Source: Oscheius dolichura (Eukaryota > Nematoda > Chromadorea > Rhabditida > Rhabditidae). From it: 64,000 bases of DNA. The notes beneath the pieces are model-generated. The model had not been told where the DNA came from. It did no database searches and saw only the letters and a program-made list of their open reading frames with translations. The translations under genes and the position numbers were made by a program. Positions 25,201 to 35,838 of this stretch are shown here, piece after piece. Each line of letters starts with the position of its first letter. The first letter of the stretch is position 1. The stretch is taken from NCBI GenBank assembly GCA_932521035.1, contig OW051496.1, positions 4,340,001-4,404,000 on the forward strand, read 5' to 3'.

Positions 25201-28200
25201 TTGTTGAGGGAGAGCCCGCGATCGATACTACTCATTCATTGGCACACACACGCACGCTACGTGCCTCCTCTCTGATCGCGCTGCTCTTCGCCCAGTTGTT
25301 GCCCTCCTTTGACCTCATCTCGCCGCCGCCGTACCCGATCTCTCTCGTCGTCCCCCTTTTTTTGTCTCCCTTGCACTTTTCGCTTATTAAACCCCGCCCG
25401 TACACATATAATGTTTTTTTTTCTCTTCTCTTGCTAAGGATTAACACCTGTGATTTTCTACTACTCACTGACGTCGGGGGTTAATCAACGGCGAGTAGAC
25501 GACGTCAGATGGCAGCTGATTCAAGTAAGCAGTCCGCGAAGATAAGTCCCGCTCCCGCCAGACGGCGACTTTTGATCTCTCCCTCTCGACTGTTTGCCCC
25601 TTGCTCGGGATTGATCTGTGACTCCCGGACTAATTCCTCGTCTAGCCTCCTCTTTTTGGCCACCCCCATCTCTAATATCCCTAATTTCCGTGTCTCCCTG
25701 TCCTCCTCTCCCAAAGATCGACTGCTGTCTCTCTACTCATTAGTCCCATCCTCCATCTAATTTTATCCATTTTCAGTAGCTCCGGAGGCGTTGAAGGCTC
25801 GGATCTCCGTGCTGGAGAAGGAGCTCAACTCGTCGACCCAGTTCCTGGCACAGCGCAACACACCGCAGCCACAGAGGTCAGTCCAGTCTCTCTCGCTTAA
25901 TATTTTCCCGTTTTGGGTGGGGGGCAGGCTAAAGCCGTCAACACAGAAAAAAATGACACAAAACAGACCACCCACCGTCAATAATTGTTCTCCTCCCCTC
26001 CTCTTTTTCTGGGGTACAATTTCCCACGGGCGTGTACGATACTGCCACGCGACGAGAGTCATCTCCCCTTTCGCCAGCCGGTGACTGTTCACTCCCTAGA
26101 CCATTTAAAGCTGTTTACGTGCGACCTCTACCAAGCGGTGGCCCCTATCACCTCCCTGAGATCTCGACCCTTTTTGTCGAATTAGGATCTCTTCCCCCAA
26201 GAAAGGGGGGAATGCCCCTTATCAGGAGGAGAGTGGCTCTCGCGTGGGAGTGGCCATGCACAGAGACGACGAATTGGCCCCGAGGTCACACACCTGTTAT
26301 TGTTTGCCCATCCGGATCAGAACTTCTTGCTCTCTGTCCTCGCGGTTCAAAGATCCTCCCTTTCGGAGAACGAGCTCATTTTCCGATTATCTCCTCTTTA
26401 TCACGCGTATCACGCCCCCGTGCAAATTATCAATTACGCCGGGTCGAGGCTGATCCCTCCCCCTTCCCTTATAAGATCACGAATTTCAGAAACAAGCTGA
26501 CCAGCCTCCGAGACGCCTGGAATCTGCCCATCCCCTCGGAGCTACGCCAGAGACAGGACGAATTCTTGAAGGTGGGTGGTGGTCATCTGTGCTCTTCTCC
26601 TTTTCCTTTCAAGGTCTCCTGGTCAACTTTCTCCCCCTCTTTTTTTACACAGATACGGGTGTCTAGATTGTATCGGGGAGAATACAGCTCTTTTTTCCCC
26701 AGGATGGCCGGGCACCCTTTAGACCCCCTGGCCCCCTGGCTCCCCTTGTTTACAAACATCCCTCGGTTAACTTCTGGTTTCATGTTTTGTTTTATTTTTC
26801 CACCGCCAATTCCCCCCTTCGGTCTCGTACGCCTAGTAAATAAAACCGGCTTCTGCCCCCCACCGCCCTTTCCAACCAGCCCTTTCTTCGTCCTTCGTGG
26901 CTTGTCCTTTTCATTTGAATTTGGCCCCGGTTTGATCTCCCCCTCCAAATCTCTTCCTTGTCTCGTCTTCTTCTCTAATAAGCTCAAAGAACACGAGTCC
27001 AACAGGGAAGAAACCCGCGTTTTTCTTCGGCGACCAGCGTATTTTGTTACGTCACAAATTGGGGCAACACGTGTTATTCGATGCAACTGACACCTGATGT
27101 AGTTTGTTGGTTTGACCTGGGAGTGAGTCACCCCGGGGATCAGCTGTTGCCATCAATCGATATTTCTCACCGAGGTCCGATCTAGCTGTCAACCCGCCTG
27201 CAAATGGCGGAAGGTCGTATGAGGTAGCCGACTGACCTTGTGGTCAATGGCACATCTTCACCTCGAACGCACGCTGACCGACCTCATTCCCCTCTCTCCC
27301 CCTCCCATACTCTCCTTTCCCCTCCACCTGGGGGGTATCTGTGTTGAACTTTCTTCGCCCCATAAATCTAAAAAAGCCCTGGCCGGCCACCCCCAGCCAG
27401 TCCTAAAATTTCCACTTTCTAGGTCAAGCAGCAGCGATACAAAGACGGAAGTCCGCTGTGGAGGATGGGGGAGTTGGCCGCTCCTCTGAGTGGCCTGCAG
27501 GAGATGTCCGGCCTGCCGCCGATGGACACCCAGCAGGTCCAGATGATGAGGCTGCTAGCGGTGAACAAGGAGAGACTCAACGAGAACGAGAGACAACTCC
27601 TCCGGGAACTGGAGCAGCGCGACCGAGAGTGCCAAGTGAGTCTCATGGCCGAGTTGATCCCTCATCTCCCATTTTAGGAAGCCTCTTACGAGTCATTCTA
27701 TCCCGTGAACACTCACATTGTGTCGAAACTGCCCACCTTCACGGAGGAGGATTTCAATGCCCTCAAGTCTGGGGAACATCTAAAGACGGAGATCAAGATG
27801 GAAGTGGACGAGGAGGACAACGAGGCGGACTCGATGAATAACGAGACGAACCCCCACAATCGGGTGGTTCAAGACGGGCACATCACCTCCAACTCCGACC
27901 TGCCCACCGCCTTCAGCATCGATGCTAAAATACACGTGCCGCTGGACATCTCCTCCGCCGAATTGTTGGACATGTGCTCGAAGAGAGTTGAACGGCCGGC
28001 CGACTTTAAGGCCGTCTTTGAGGAGAACGTGGCCCCACCGCAGCCACCAACACGGCCGCCGAAGGAGGAGATCAAGGTGAGCTGATCCCGGAGGTTAGAG
28101 ACCAACGGACAATTTCAGCCGACACTTGGACAGACACCCCAGAATCCTCTCCTGAAACCGACGCCGCTGGTAGTGGTCGAATCGAGGAAAGATGCCCAAT

Positions 28201-29756
28201 CCGCGGAACTGCAAAGGTACCAAGTTCCCTATCTCTTTTCTCACTTCCGTTCGTGTAGATTCGTGGAGAACACACCGATCGCCTTGATACGTGGCCTGAC
28301 AGCTGTTTTGAAAATGGATTTAAGCCTGTTCTCGACCAAGACATTGAGAGAGGTCGCGCCTGACACGGAAGTCGAGGTAATCCAGCCCACCTGCTTTCTC
28401 TAGGTTGATGTTTCAGGTCCGGACACAGTATAAAATGCCCTGCGACTTGAACGTAGACCATCTAGGGGTGCCCAGCTGGGAATGCCACAGCTCGCGGTCC
28501 TTCACAACGGTCACGAAGTACTCCCTCTACCAGGCGGAGACATTCCAACACTCGTTGAAAGAAGAAGCGGAGAAACTACGGACTGCGGGTGCCAAGTATG
28601 CCCAACAGATAGCCGACGCCTCCTCGAAGAGGAGACGCGGGCCGAATGGGGAGGAGTGGGCAATGCCGATGAAAATGATAAAATTCGGAACCAACGTCGA
28701 TCTGTCCGACGAACAGAAATGGAAACCACAACTTCAGGTAGCCTCGAATTCTTTGAATTCTATTCTTTCTTTCTCCAGGAACTGTCCAAGATGCCTCCCT
28801 TCTGTCGCCTAATAGCCGGTTGCAATATGCTCTCCCATCTGGGACACACCGTCTTGGGGATGAACACCGTTCAATTGTATATGAAGGTGCCCGGGTCGAG
28901 GACCCCCGCTCACCAGGAGAACAACTCCTTCGCCTCGATAAACATTAACATCGGGCCGGGAGACTGCGAATGGTTCGGAGTGCCCAACGAATACTGGGGA
29001 GCCATCCACTCCATGTGCAAGAAGTGAGCATCATTCCTCTTACACTTTACCCTTTCCTCTTTCTAGACGAGGCATTGACTTCCTAAAAGGCTCATACTGG
29101 CCGAATGTGGACGATCTCCTCGAAGAGGGCATCCCCGTCTACCGCTTCACCCAAAAAGCCGGGGACCTCGTCTGGGTCGGCGGTGGCTGTGTCCACTGGG
29201 TACAGGCCACCGGCTGGTGCAACAACATCGCCTGGAACGTCGGCCCGATCACCCACCAGCAACTGGCTCTGAGCATCAACAGCTACGAGTGGAACAAGCT
29301 GCAGGGGTACAAGTCTCTCGTCCCAATGCAACACCTCTGCTGGCAGCTGGCCAAGAACATCCGCTTCACCAACCAGAAAGTCTTCATGCTGGTCAGGAGT
29401 GTCCTCATCCGGTCGCTGGCTTTCTGCAAGATGGTCATCGACTGGGTACAGGCACAGGGCAAGCAGCTGAAGAGCCAGCCTCGACAGAAGGGAGAGATCA
29501 CCCACTACTGTACCCTCTGTGAGGTAGGATTCCTTCTTCTCTTTTTTCTACAGTGTCCATTCAGGTAGAGGTGTTCAATGTGTTGTTTGTGAAGGAGCTG
29601 AATGGCAAGTTCCCCGTCTACTGTGTCTACTGCGCGCGTCGGGCCGGACTGGGCGACGACTTCATCATCCTCCACCAGATCCCCCTCAACGACTTGAAGA
29701 AGATCTTCGACGAGATGCAGATGAACCACATCCCGAAGGCGTCCCTCGTCTGCTGA
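22246..29756 (+). CDS. utx-1: UTX/KDM6 histone H3K27 demethylase (TPR-JmjC-Zn)
   Basis: The start is ATG 22246 (MDAPRLLE), chosen because the frame upstream is closed and later exons join in phase. Tetratricopeptide repeats run from about 22.5 to 23.86 kb and include [29 protein letters not shown] and [17 protein letters not shown], matching UTX TPRs closely. A helix-linker region ([12 protein letters not shown]) and an acidic linker follow. The JmjC domain (about 28.4-29.3 kb) has the iron ligands in HQENNSF and [12 protein letters not shown] and the substrate-region [13 protein letters not shown]. The C-terminal zinc module has CTLC and CVYC pairs. The enzyme removes H3K27 methyl marks in the nucleus, in MLL/COMPASS complexes. 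Introns are 34-60 bp except for three of 1,915, 613 and 851 bp (from 23862, 25877 and 26572). A run of twelve or more C follows the stop. Confidence 0.95.
23862..25776 (+). other. 1.9-kb intron of utx-1
   Basis: Donor AG|GTAAGG, acceptor CCATTTTCAG; the joined codons read [12 protein letters not shown]. It is about 40 times longer than typical introns here and is filled with CT-rich sequence. An ATG-bearing GC-rich stretch at 25135-25230 and a CGTCAGATGGCAGCTG near 25505 could be an internal promoter or alternative first exon. I cannot support either. Confidence 0.6.
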
Positions 29757-30476
29757 CCCCCCCCCCCCGTTATAGGTATTATTATATTTCCTCCCGTTTT
29801 CTAGGTCCAATTCAGTGCCGTTTTCTTTCGCTCGCAAACCTCGTTTGTCTCTTTCCACCTCCCCCTCACTGCCTGCCTTCGTGTCCTCCTCATTTTATAT
29901 ATTATCTCAATATTCATCACGGGTATCTCTCTATGCTTACCGTCCCCCTTGTTCTCATTCCCAAAACTCAAGGATCATCCGCCTCTACTTGTACAACGAC
30001 CGCCTATAAGAAGGAACTACACCCCCAAGGACAGATCTCATCCTCCCGCCTAAAATTATATTGATCCTCAGACGTTTAACGCCTCCCACCCTTAATTTAT
30101 GTGATTATATCTATAAAACACACTAATAATAAAGAATATAAATAGAACAATGGAAGAGTCCATTGGCTCAAGCAACTGATGGCCTCCCTCCACGAATCGA
30201 CAGTCGGTCACCTCGAAGGACGCGCGCCCTCGGTCTACGGCTGTTATCATTTTGATCATTGACCACTTGGGTTCATCAAAATGCGGGGTCTGTCAACTTT
30301 ACTTTTACAAAGTGGCAGTCGCTGACGTTGGCAATGGCTACCGCCCAAAGTTTCCGAGTGTGGCAGAGCCCGTATGGGCAGACCGCCTCTTTGAAGAAGA
30401 TGGCTATTGTAAGGGCTTGTCGAAGACTTGCAAACAATAAACGGCCAAGATATTTGTGTTTCCACGAAAATCTTTA
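29757..30476. other. 3' region of utx-1 and convergent spacer
   Basis: A C homopolymer directly follows the utx-1 stop, then AT-rich sequence with AATAAA-like signals near 30130. A small + ORF (30252-30440) lies at the right end. The 3' end of the minus-strand Lys/Glu-rich gene begins at 30477. Confidence 0.4.
30252..30440 (+). CDS. Small ORF of unknown function (doubtful)
   Basis: A 62-codon frame with CGVC near the start and CKGLSKTCKQ at the end. Its stop overlaps an AATAAA polyadenylation signal (AACAATAAACG). A second frame over the same bases is also open, so coding status is unsure. No family is recognised and there is no clear signal peptide. It may instead be the far 3' end of the utx-1 transcript. 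Confidence 0.2.
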   Translation: MIIDHLGSSKCGVCQLYFYKVAVADVGNGYRPKFPSVAEPVWADRLFEEDGYCKGLSKTCKQ

Positions 30477-31160
30477 TTAAAGGGATCTACGCCGCTTAGA
30501 TGACTGTCCACCTTTCATGCTGGCCTCGTGGGCGAGGCTCTGCACCTGCTCGAGGGTGTCGTCCTCGTCTGACTTGGCCTGGTAGAAGCCCTGGGCGATC
30601 TTCTCCTGCTTCTCCTTCTCCATCTTATCTTGCCTCCTCCTCTTTTCGCTCTCTCTTACATCTTGCACCACAGGGTATTCCGGCTCCTTCTTCTCCTCTT
30701 TCTCCTCCTTCTTGTCCACTTCCTTCTTCTCCGTCTTCGGCTTCTCCTCGCTCTTCTCCTCGCCTTTTGCCGTATCCATTTTACTTTCTTTGCTCTCTTC
30801 CTTTTTCTTCTTCTCCGACGGGGTTTTATCCTTTTCCGCTTCCTTTTCCGCTTCCTTCTCCGCCTCCTTCTCCTTCACCTTATCTTTCTCTGACGCCGGC
30901 TTCGCAACAGAAGACTCCTTTGACAGACCAGACGCGTTGGCGGCCGCTGGAGACGGCTGCTGTGCCTTCTTGGTCTTCTCCGAGGACTTTGTCGTCGTTG
31001 TTCCTCCTGCTCCCGGTTTGGCACGAGGACTATGCTTGGCTGTCGTCGGTCTCTTCCCTGGTTTCTTCTTTTTGCCACACAAGAAGAGAATGAGCGAGGG
31101 CATGCCGAGGAAAATTAGTAACGGCAGCAAGGGTTCCAGAAAGATGACGACAGACAACAT
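30477..31160 (-). CDS. Single-pass membrane protein with Lys/Glu-rich cytosolic tail
   Basis: An uninterrupted 227-codon frame. Residues 1-28 are hydrophobic (MLSVVIFLEPLLPLLIFLG, then LILFLCG) and end in GKKKKPGK, typical of a signal anchor with a basic stop-transfer flank. The remaining ~195 residues are almost wholly charged: a Pro/Ala/Ser stretch, then K/E repeats (KEAEKEAEKEAEK) likely to form a long single helix or coiled coil, then SEKRRRQDKMEKEKQEK and a basic C-terminus SSKRRRSL. I do not recognise the family; it could tether a charged scaffold to ER or plasma membrane. A TATA box sits 51 bp upstream, and the gene has no intron, which is unusual here. Confidence 0.65.
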   Translation of the reverse strand: MLSVVIFLEPLLPLLIFLGMPSLILFLCGKKKKPGKRPTTAKHSPRAKPGAGGTTTTKSSEKTKKAQQPSPAAANASGLSKESSVAKPASEKDKVKEKEAEKEAEKEAEKDKTPSEKKKKEESKESKMDTAKGEEKSEEKPKTEKKEVDKKEEKEEKKEPEYPVVQDVRESEKRRRQDKMEKEKQEKIAQGFYQAKSDEDDTLEQVQSLAHEASMKGGQSSKRRRSL

Positions 31161-31210
31161 TCAGACCGAGAGAACCGAGCAAATGACCAGGATGTGGGAG
31201 AAAGGAACCT

Positions 31211-31217
31211 TTTTATA
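31211..31217 (-). promoter_or_regulatory. TATA box of the Lys/Glu-rich membrane protein gene
   Basis: Minus-strand CTATAAAAAGG lies 51 bp upstream of the ATG at 31160, fitting a core promoter with transcription starting about 25-30 bp downstream. It is the cleanest TATA element seen in the window. Confidence 0.5.
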
Positions 31218-31427
31218 GTAAACTTTAGGTAAATCCCGCTTTTTACAGTCCTTTTCTTGTCAAGGAAGAATCTTTTTGACTAGCACATGGTGTCGCCGTT
31301 GGCCTGCCCGCCGTAAGAGGGCCGGGCGGGCAAGCTAGGCCACCCAAATAATTATTAGCCGTAACCTCCCGGTGCTCCATCGGTTATTGATTGACTCCTC
31401 TCCTCTTACGGTCTCGTTTCCCTCCAA
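31218..31427. other. Upstream region of the Lys/Glu-rich gene
   Basis: Contains a GC-rich pair CGCCCGGCCCTC / GGGCCGGGCGGGC near 31310-31335 that could fold locally. No gene is seen. Confidence 0.3.
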
Positions 31428-31862
31428 ATAGACCAGCTACCCACCGACGTTCTGACTACAATCTACAATTTCCTTCCCTAGAAGAATAGGCTCTCCGTTC
31501 GTCGCGTCTCCTCCAAATTTCGTCTTCCATGGATTCCCATCCAAGTAAAATGGCTCACCCTAGAACAAATAAATGTATAACTTTGACTGTTCTTCCTAGA
31601 CAATAAAAGTTTTCCAGAATAATTTATACTTTACCCTAACGAAGGAGCAATGTGTGGACGATAAAATGAATGAAATAGAGGAAATAGGGAAAATATGACT
31701 GGGAACGGCTTCAAACGTTGGGGAAAACATTCGTTTGTTCGGGTCTTGGAACGGGAGACGAAAGAAGGAGATGCCCCTGATAGTTTAATGGTAAGGCTGA
31801 CCCCTTACGAAGTCAAAGGCCTGGCAGATTATGCCTGCTACAGAGGGAATAAGTATATTTAA
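31428..31862 (+). pseudogene. F-box family pseudogene
   Basis: Frame from 31431 reads DQLPTDVLTTIYNFLP, then TAG, then KNRLSVRRVSSKF, lining up residue for residue with the F-box of the gene at 691-1466 (DQLPLNVLTAVYNLLPWKDKLGIRRLCSKF). The conserved Trp codon TGG has become TAG and the start Met position is ATA. A second in-frame block at about 31709-31862 (GFKRWGKHSFVRVLERETKEGD) aligns with that gene's exon 2 (GKRHPKFKDFVFFHARTVKRGD) and ends in TAA. Between them is an intron-length segment. The nonsense codon and lost start argue for a dead copy. The TAG is preceded by TTTCCTTCCC, so a rescued splice form cannot be fully excluded. Confidence 0.65.
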
Positions 31863-32482
31863 AAGTGGTGTTAGACTATTGTATCTCTCGGATATCTATG
31901 TATTAACTTGTGTTGCCCCATAAAAGATATGTTTGGCCCCTTCTAGAGTTTCTAATTGAGCCAAGGGAAGTATTTCGTCGGTGTTGATTATCAGCTGTTT
32001 TCTCGTGTCTTTTATTCGAGGCTGTTGATAATTGGCTGCCTATCGAATAACACAGTTTTATCAAAGACCATCTTCTTTCAAAGGTTCATCGTAAACAACT
32101 ATCCGCGGTCGTCCTCCTTCTATCCCTTCTTTTCCGGGCAGATCCATCATCCGGGTGGCTCAGATAAGAGGAGGACAGCTTGATGAGCACAGAAGCAACT
32201 TCATGATAGTCTCCTCTGATACGTGGCCAATACTTGTTAAGGTATTCGTATATTTGGCCATAGCCGATCAACAACAAGCTCATTGTGTGTGTGGCAACGG
32301 CTTCCCCTCGTTGCCGGGAGACGGCCAGCCACGGGACGAAAGAGCACGCGCTCCGGGGGAGGCCCAGACTGAATGTCCCTGGGACAGCTTTTTCACCTTT
32401 CCTCTCTCACACCATTTGTCCCGTTCCTTTGTCTTATTAGTCTCCTTCGTCTCCCTATATCCATCTTTTTTGAGAGACGGCC
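31863..32482. other. Upstream region of the ZC2HC1 gene
   Basis: Mixed-composition DNA with short frames on both strands and no domain. It probably holds the ZC2HC1 promoter. No TATA box or repeat is evident. Confidence 0.4.
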
Positions 32483-34524
32483 ATGTCGGAGCAGGACGAG
32501 CCGACGTATCCGTGTAAAGTCTGCGGACGGAGATTCATCAAATCTTCCCTGGTAAGTCCTACACTTTCTCTTTTCCAGACGAGACCCTTACTTCAGGGGA
32601 AACATGAGTCGGCCTGTAAGAAATTGAACAATCTCCACCGGAAGCCATTCGACTCTGGTAAACAACGGGCCGCCAACAGCGACGTTCCCTATGAGCACGT
32701 CAAAAAGGCGGCCAAGGAGAAAGAAAAGGTCTTGTTTTCCTTCTTTAACCCATTCATTCCCATGTGTTCAAAAATGAACATTTTTTGCCTTAGTCCCCCC
32801 TTTGGTGATTTTCGTTTAAGTTGGAAAATTTTTTTCTTGAAAAATAGGTTCATTCGAGCCCCTCTCTGGCCGTCAGATAGCTGAGCTGGTTTCTAACGGT
32901 TTGGAACGTCACAGTGAGGAATCGACAGTGTTTTACCAGAATTAAGCCTTTTTCTATGAGTGGTCTACTTTTGTCGAGGCTTATAGAAGGGCTTAATTCT
33001 GGTAAAACGTTGTCGATTCCTCACTGTGACGCTCCCAAGCTGATGAAAGAAATTCTCCTTGTAGACGGCGAGAGACGCCATCGAATGGATCTACTCTCAT
33101 CTCCCAGTAAAAAATTTCTTGAAATTCGGGCAAAAATGGGTTAAAATGGACAGAGACCCTTCCAGATGGGAGGAACCTTTCCCAGGCCCCAGACCCAGTG
33201 GCGTCAGCGTCACGAACACTTCATCGACGCCGTCTCTGCCTCGAAAAAGGTCGACTACGCCATTAAGACGGGTGCCCCTCTGCCGCCTCCTCCACGGACC
33301 GCCGTCCCCAGTGGTCAGTTTCTATCTTTCTCTTCGTTTTCGTCTCCTTGCCTCGGTTACTTTTCGCGTGTTTCGGAAAATGTCTCCTGACCGGCTTTTA
33401 CAGACTACCCAATGCCCGAGTGGACAGAGTGTGATGCACAAAAACCGTCAGTTAGTGCCTTGGGACCAGGTGATCATCCATTTTCGGTTGCCTAAGTTCG
33501 AGATCTATGGTCCTGAGAGTAAACGACAAATGTGCCGCGATCCACAAAAACGAATCTTTACTCTCTCGACTGTCCGGGTTTCAGACTACGTCCAGTGCGA
33601 ATACTGCGGGAGGAACTTCAGCTCGAATGCCGCCGAACGCCATATCCCCTTCTGCCGGTAAGGTGGCTCATCTTCCCCTTTTTAAGATAACGGTTTCAGA
33701 GACCAGTACAAGAAGAGTGGAGGAGGCAGGCCACCGACGAAGGCACCTTCTAAGCCGCCGATGTCCAAAATGGGAGTGAGTTCTTCGGGTTCTTTTTGAT
33801 ACAAAACAGCCAATTCAGGGCAGAGACCCGTCTCCTTCGCGTAATAGAACTGAAACCAGGGGAAGCGGCGGGAGTGACGACATGACCAAGAGGAGACGGT
33901 AGACCATCCTCCCAGCTGTCCATGATCCTCTTTCCAGGTCTCTAGACACTCGAGCAGCCCCCAGCGCAGGAGACCGGGACCGTCCTCCTCCCACCCGATC
34001 CACTACTCAATCGGCCACTCACAATCGACAGGGAATACCCCCAACTCCGAAGACGTGAGAACCATTTCATCAGGAGTTATTCTTACTAATTTCAGAAGAA
34101 GCACTTCTGCTCCGAGGACGGCCTCTCGTCTGAAGCAGCCGTGAGTTCCCGCGTCCCCCTTCGCTTTGCAGTGTTCCTTTGTTCTATTCAGTTCGCTTTT
34201 ATTTCAGTACTCAACTCCCCCACGGCCACAAGAAACAGGCCGTCTGAAGTTGTCCTCCCATCGCCAACGCCCCCCTTTCCTGCTTCACTTTGTTCAATGC
34301 TTTTGTAGAGTATCGATCCGTTAGTGTGTGTGACTGCTTGCTTCAGTTTGTACAGAATAAAAGAAGTCTTTTACAGCCCGACGAGAGGAGAGACGAGAGG
34401 GGAGACGAGAGGGGAATATCGAGGCGAGACGAGGGCAGAGTACCGGGGAGAGACGCGGGGCGAGACACGGTCCGACTATAGGCAGCCCAGCCGGCGGAGC
34501 ACATCCCGCAGCAGGCGATCCTAG
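32483..34524 (+). CDS. ZC2HC1-type C2HC zinc-finger protein
   Basis: Start MSEQDEPTYPCKVCGRRF. The first zinc finger is CxxC then H and C (KHESACKK), completed only when the 45-bp intron (GTAAGTCC...CTTCAG) is removed. It is followed by RKPFDSGKQRA, a signature of ZC2HC1A/B/C proteins. Exon 33166 onward gives TQWRQRHEHFIDAVSASKK and a PLPPPPRT linker. The second finger is DYVQCEYCGRNFSSNAAERH...FC. The tail is basic and disordered, and the last exon (34379-34524) encodes a repeated RGETRGETRGEYRGETR pattern ending in SR-rich sequence. Function in the family is poorly known. The middle ~437-bp intron (32729-33165) contains a striking hairpin, and another long intron runs about 33316-33583. Exon borders in the tail are less certain. 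Confidence 0.85.
32899..33039. repeat. Near-perfect inverted repeat (hairpin) in a ZC2HC1 intron
   Basis: The left arm runs about 32903-32957 and the right arm about 32981-33035, with a loop of about 24 nt. The shared core is GTCACAGTGAGGAATCGACA followed by a second matching stretch GTTTTACCAGAATTAAGCC. Mismatches are few (AG/AC and T/C changes). The total is about 135 nt. No target-site duplication is obvious. It lies entirely within the intron at 32729-33165. Confidence 0.9.
34381..34470 (+). repeat. Short coding tandem repeat (GETR/GEYR)
   Basis: Purine-rich ~12-bp units (GAGGAGAGACGA, GAGGGGAGACGA and variants) encode alternating R-G-E-T and R-G-E-Y in the last ZC2HC1 exon. The frame is kept across all copies. 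Confidence 0.7.
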
Positions 34525-34610
34525 TTTTTATTCTTTCTCTTGGAAATAAAATCTTTTATCACATGGCCACACACCCTTAAAAAATAAACCCCTTTGGTAA
34601 GCGGAGGATA

Positions 34611-35838
34611 TCACAGTTCATCGTGGAAGACATCTCGCCGCGAGAAGCCATCGGCCTCTCGGGGCACAGCTCGGAGCAGGAAGACGGCATCGTAGAGATA
34701 ATAGTAAGGCTGAAGAGGATTGTAGGGGAGGAGGGGGTAAAGACCTTGTTGAAGTCACCCTCGCAGAGATAGGGCAACTTGGTCCATCGGATGACCTCGA
34801 ACCCGGCCGGGGCGAGTTCCTGCTCCACAATGGAGGCGACGTGATGTTCGAACAAGTGGCCTTTGAGGGAGAGGAACACATCTAGGAGATTCATTTATCG
34901 AATGGGGCAGACTCACCGGGGGTTGTTGTGTTCTTCGACGGGTGGAATTCAACATACTGCTTGACGGGGAGGACGATGGCCAGCATGACGGGGCACTGGC
35001 TCCGGACGGCCACTTGGTGCAGGTCGGCCAGGAGCTGCCGCGGGTTGAAATGTCTGTCCAGCAGGTTCAGAGCCATGATCAGGTCGTATTTTCTGTTCTC
35101 CGTCGACCATTTTTCGACGTCAGCCAGGTGGAATCCGTGTTGTCGGAGACGGTATTGCATCACCTGAACTCCCTCTATTTCGGACTCGAGCAAAAGAACC
35201 TGAGACATTTCCGTGGCATAGATCTCCTCGAACAGTCCTTTAAATGCTTGTGTTATTCCTCCATCCCCTGCCCCCAAGTCCAACAACTGAATTCCCTCAT
35301 TGTGACCGTAAAGGGGAGACTAACCCTCTTCCCTTTGGGGGTCCATTCCGCGGGAATGTGTAGAAAATCCCGTAATTGGGTCTCAGAGAAGAGAAACATT
35401 CCGCCACGGTTGAGGAAACCATTGATCGATGTTTTGGTAAGGAAAAGTTGGAGGAGGGAGGTCATGAAGGCATAGTACATCTGGAAATGTTACTTCGAAC
35501 AGGGAGGACCAGTCCCACCTGAAGACAATAGGACCCGCTGGTATTTGTGGAAACATCGAGGAAATCCTGGGCGTCTTGATCCAAATAAGATAATTGGAAT
35601 AGAGAGAATAGAAATTCGGGAAGAGCACTGGGCTGAAAGGACGGGATGGATAAGAAATAGCGCCGGAGGACACCTCGACGTTATACCAATGGCTTCTATC
35701 GGCTATAGCAAAGCGGTTTTCTGTCTGCTGACGGGTTATTATGGCTTCTGTGATTTTACTACCTCTCGCGAGACGGACCATTCTGAATAAATGAATAAGG
35801 TATGCATTTGGAAGATGTCCAGTCAGTTCCATCACCAA
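34611..35838 (-). CDS. METTL9 (DREV) histidine methyltransferase
   Basis: Minus-strand gene; the exon chain gives an N-terminal helical region (SHWYNVE, then SALPEFLFSLFQLSYLDQDA), then TKTSINGFLNRGGMFLFS, a block highly typical of METTL9. SAM-binding motif I is LLDLGAGDGGITQAF, with ALNLLDR after it and LPYLCEGD near the C-terminus. The final exon reads PYYYLYDAVFLLRAVP and stops at 34611. Introns are about 40 bp. METTL9 methylates histidine (1-methylhistidine) in His-x-His motifs of proteins such as zinc transporters and mitochondrial subunits. The start is the first in-frame ATG of a long N-terminal frame, and a start a few codons later is possible. It faces ZC2HC1 tail-to-tail with an 86-bp gap. 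Confidence 0.9.

Noticed and set aside
26032..27090. 352-codon + ORF
   Set aside because: It is one utx-1 exon plus flanking CT-rich introns that lack stops; kept only as a possible intron-retention product.
31780..31860. tRNA-like stretch (TAGTTTAATGGTAAGG resembles an A box)
   Set aside because: No B box, acceptor arms do not pair, and the same bases align as codons with the F-box family exon.
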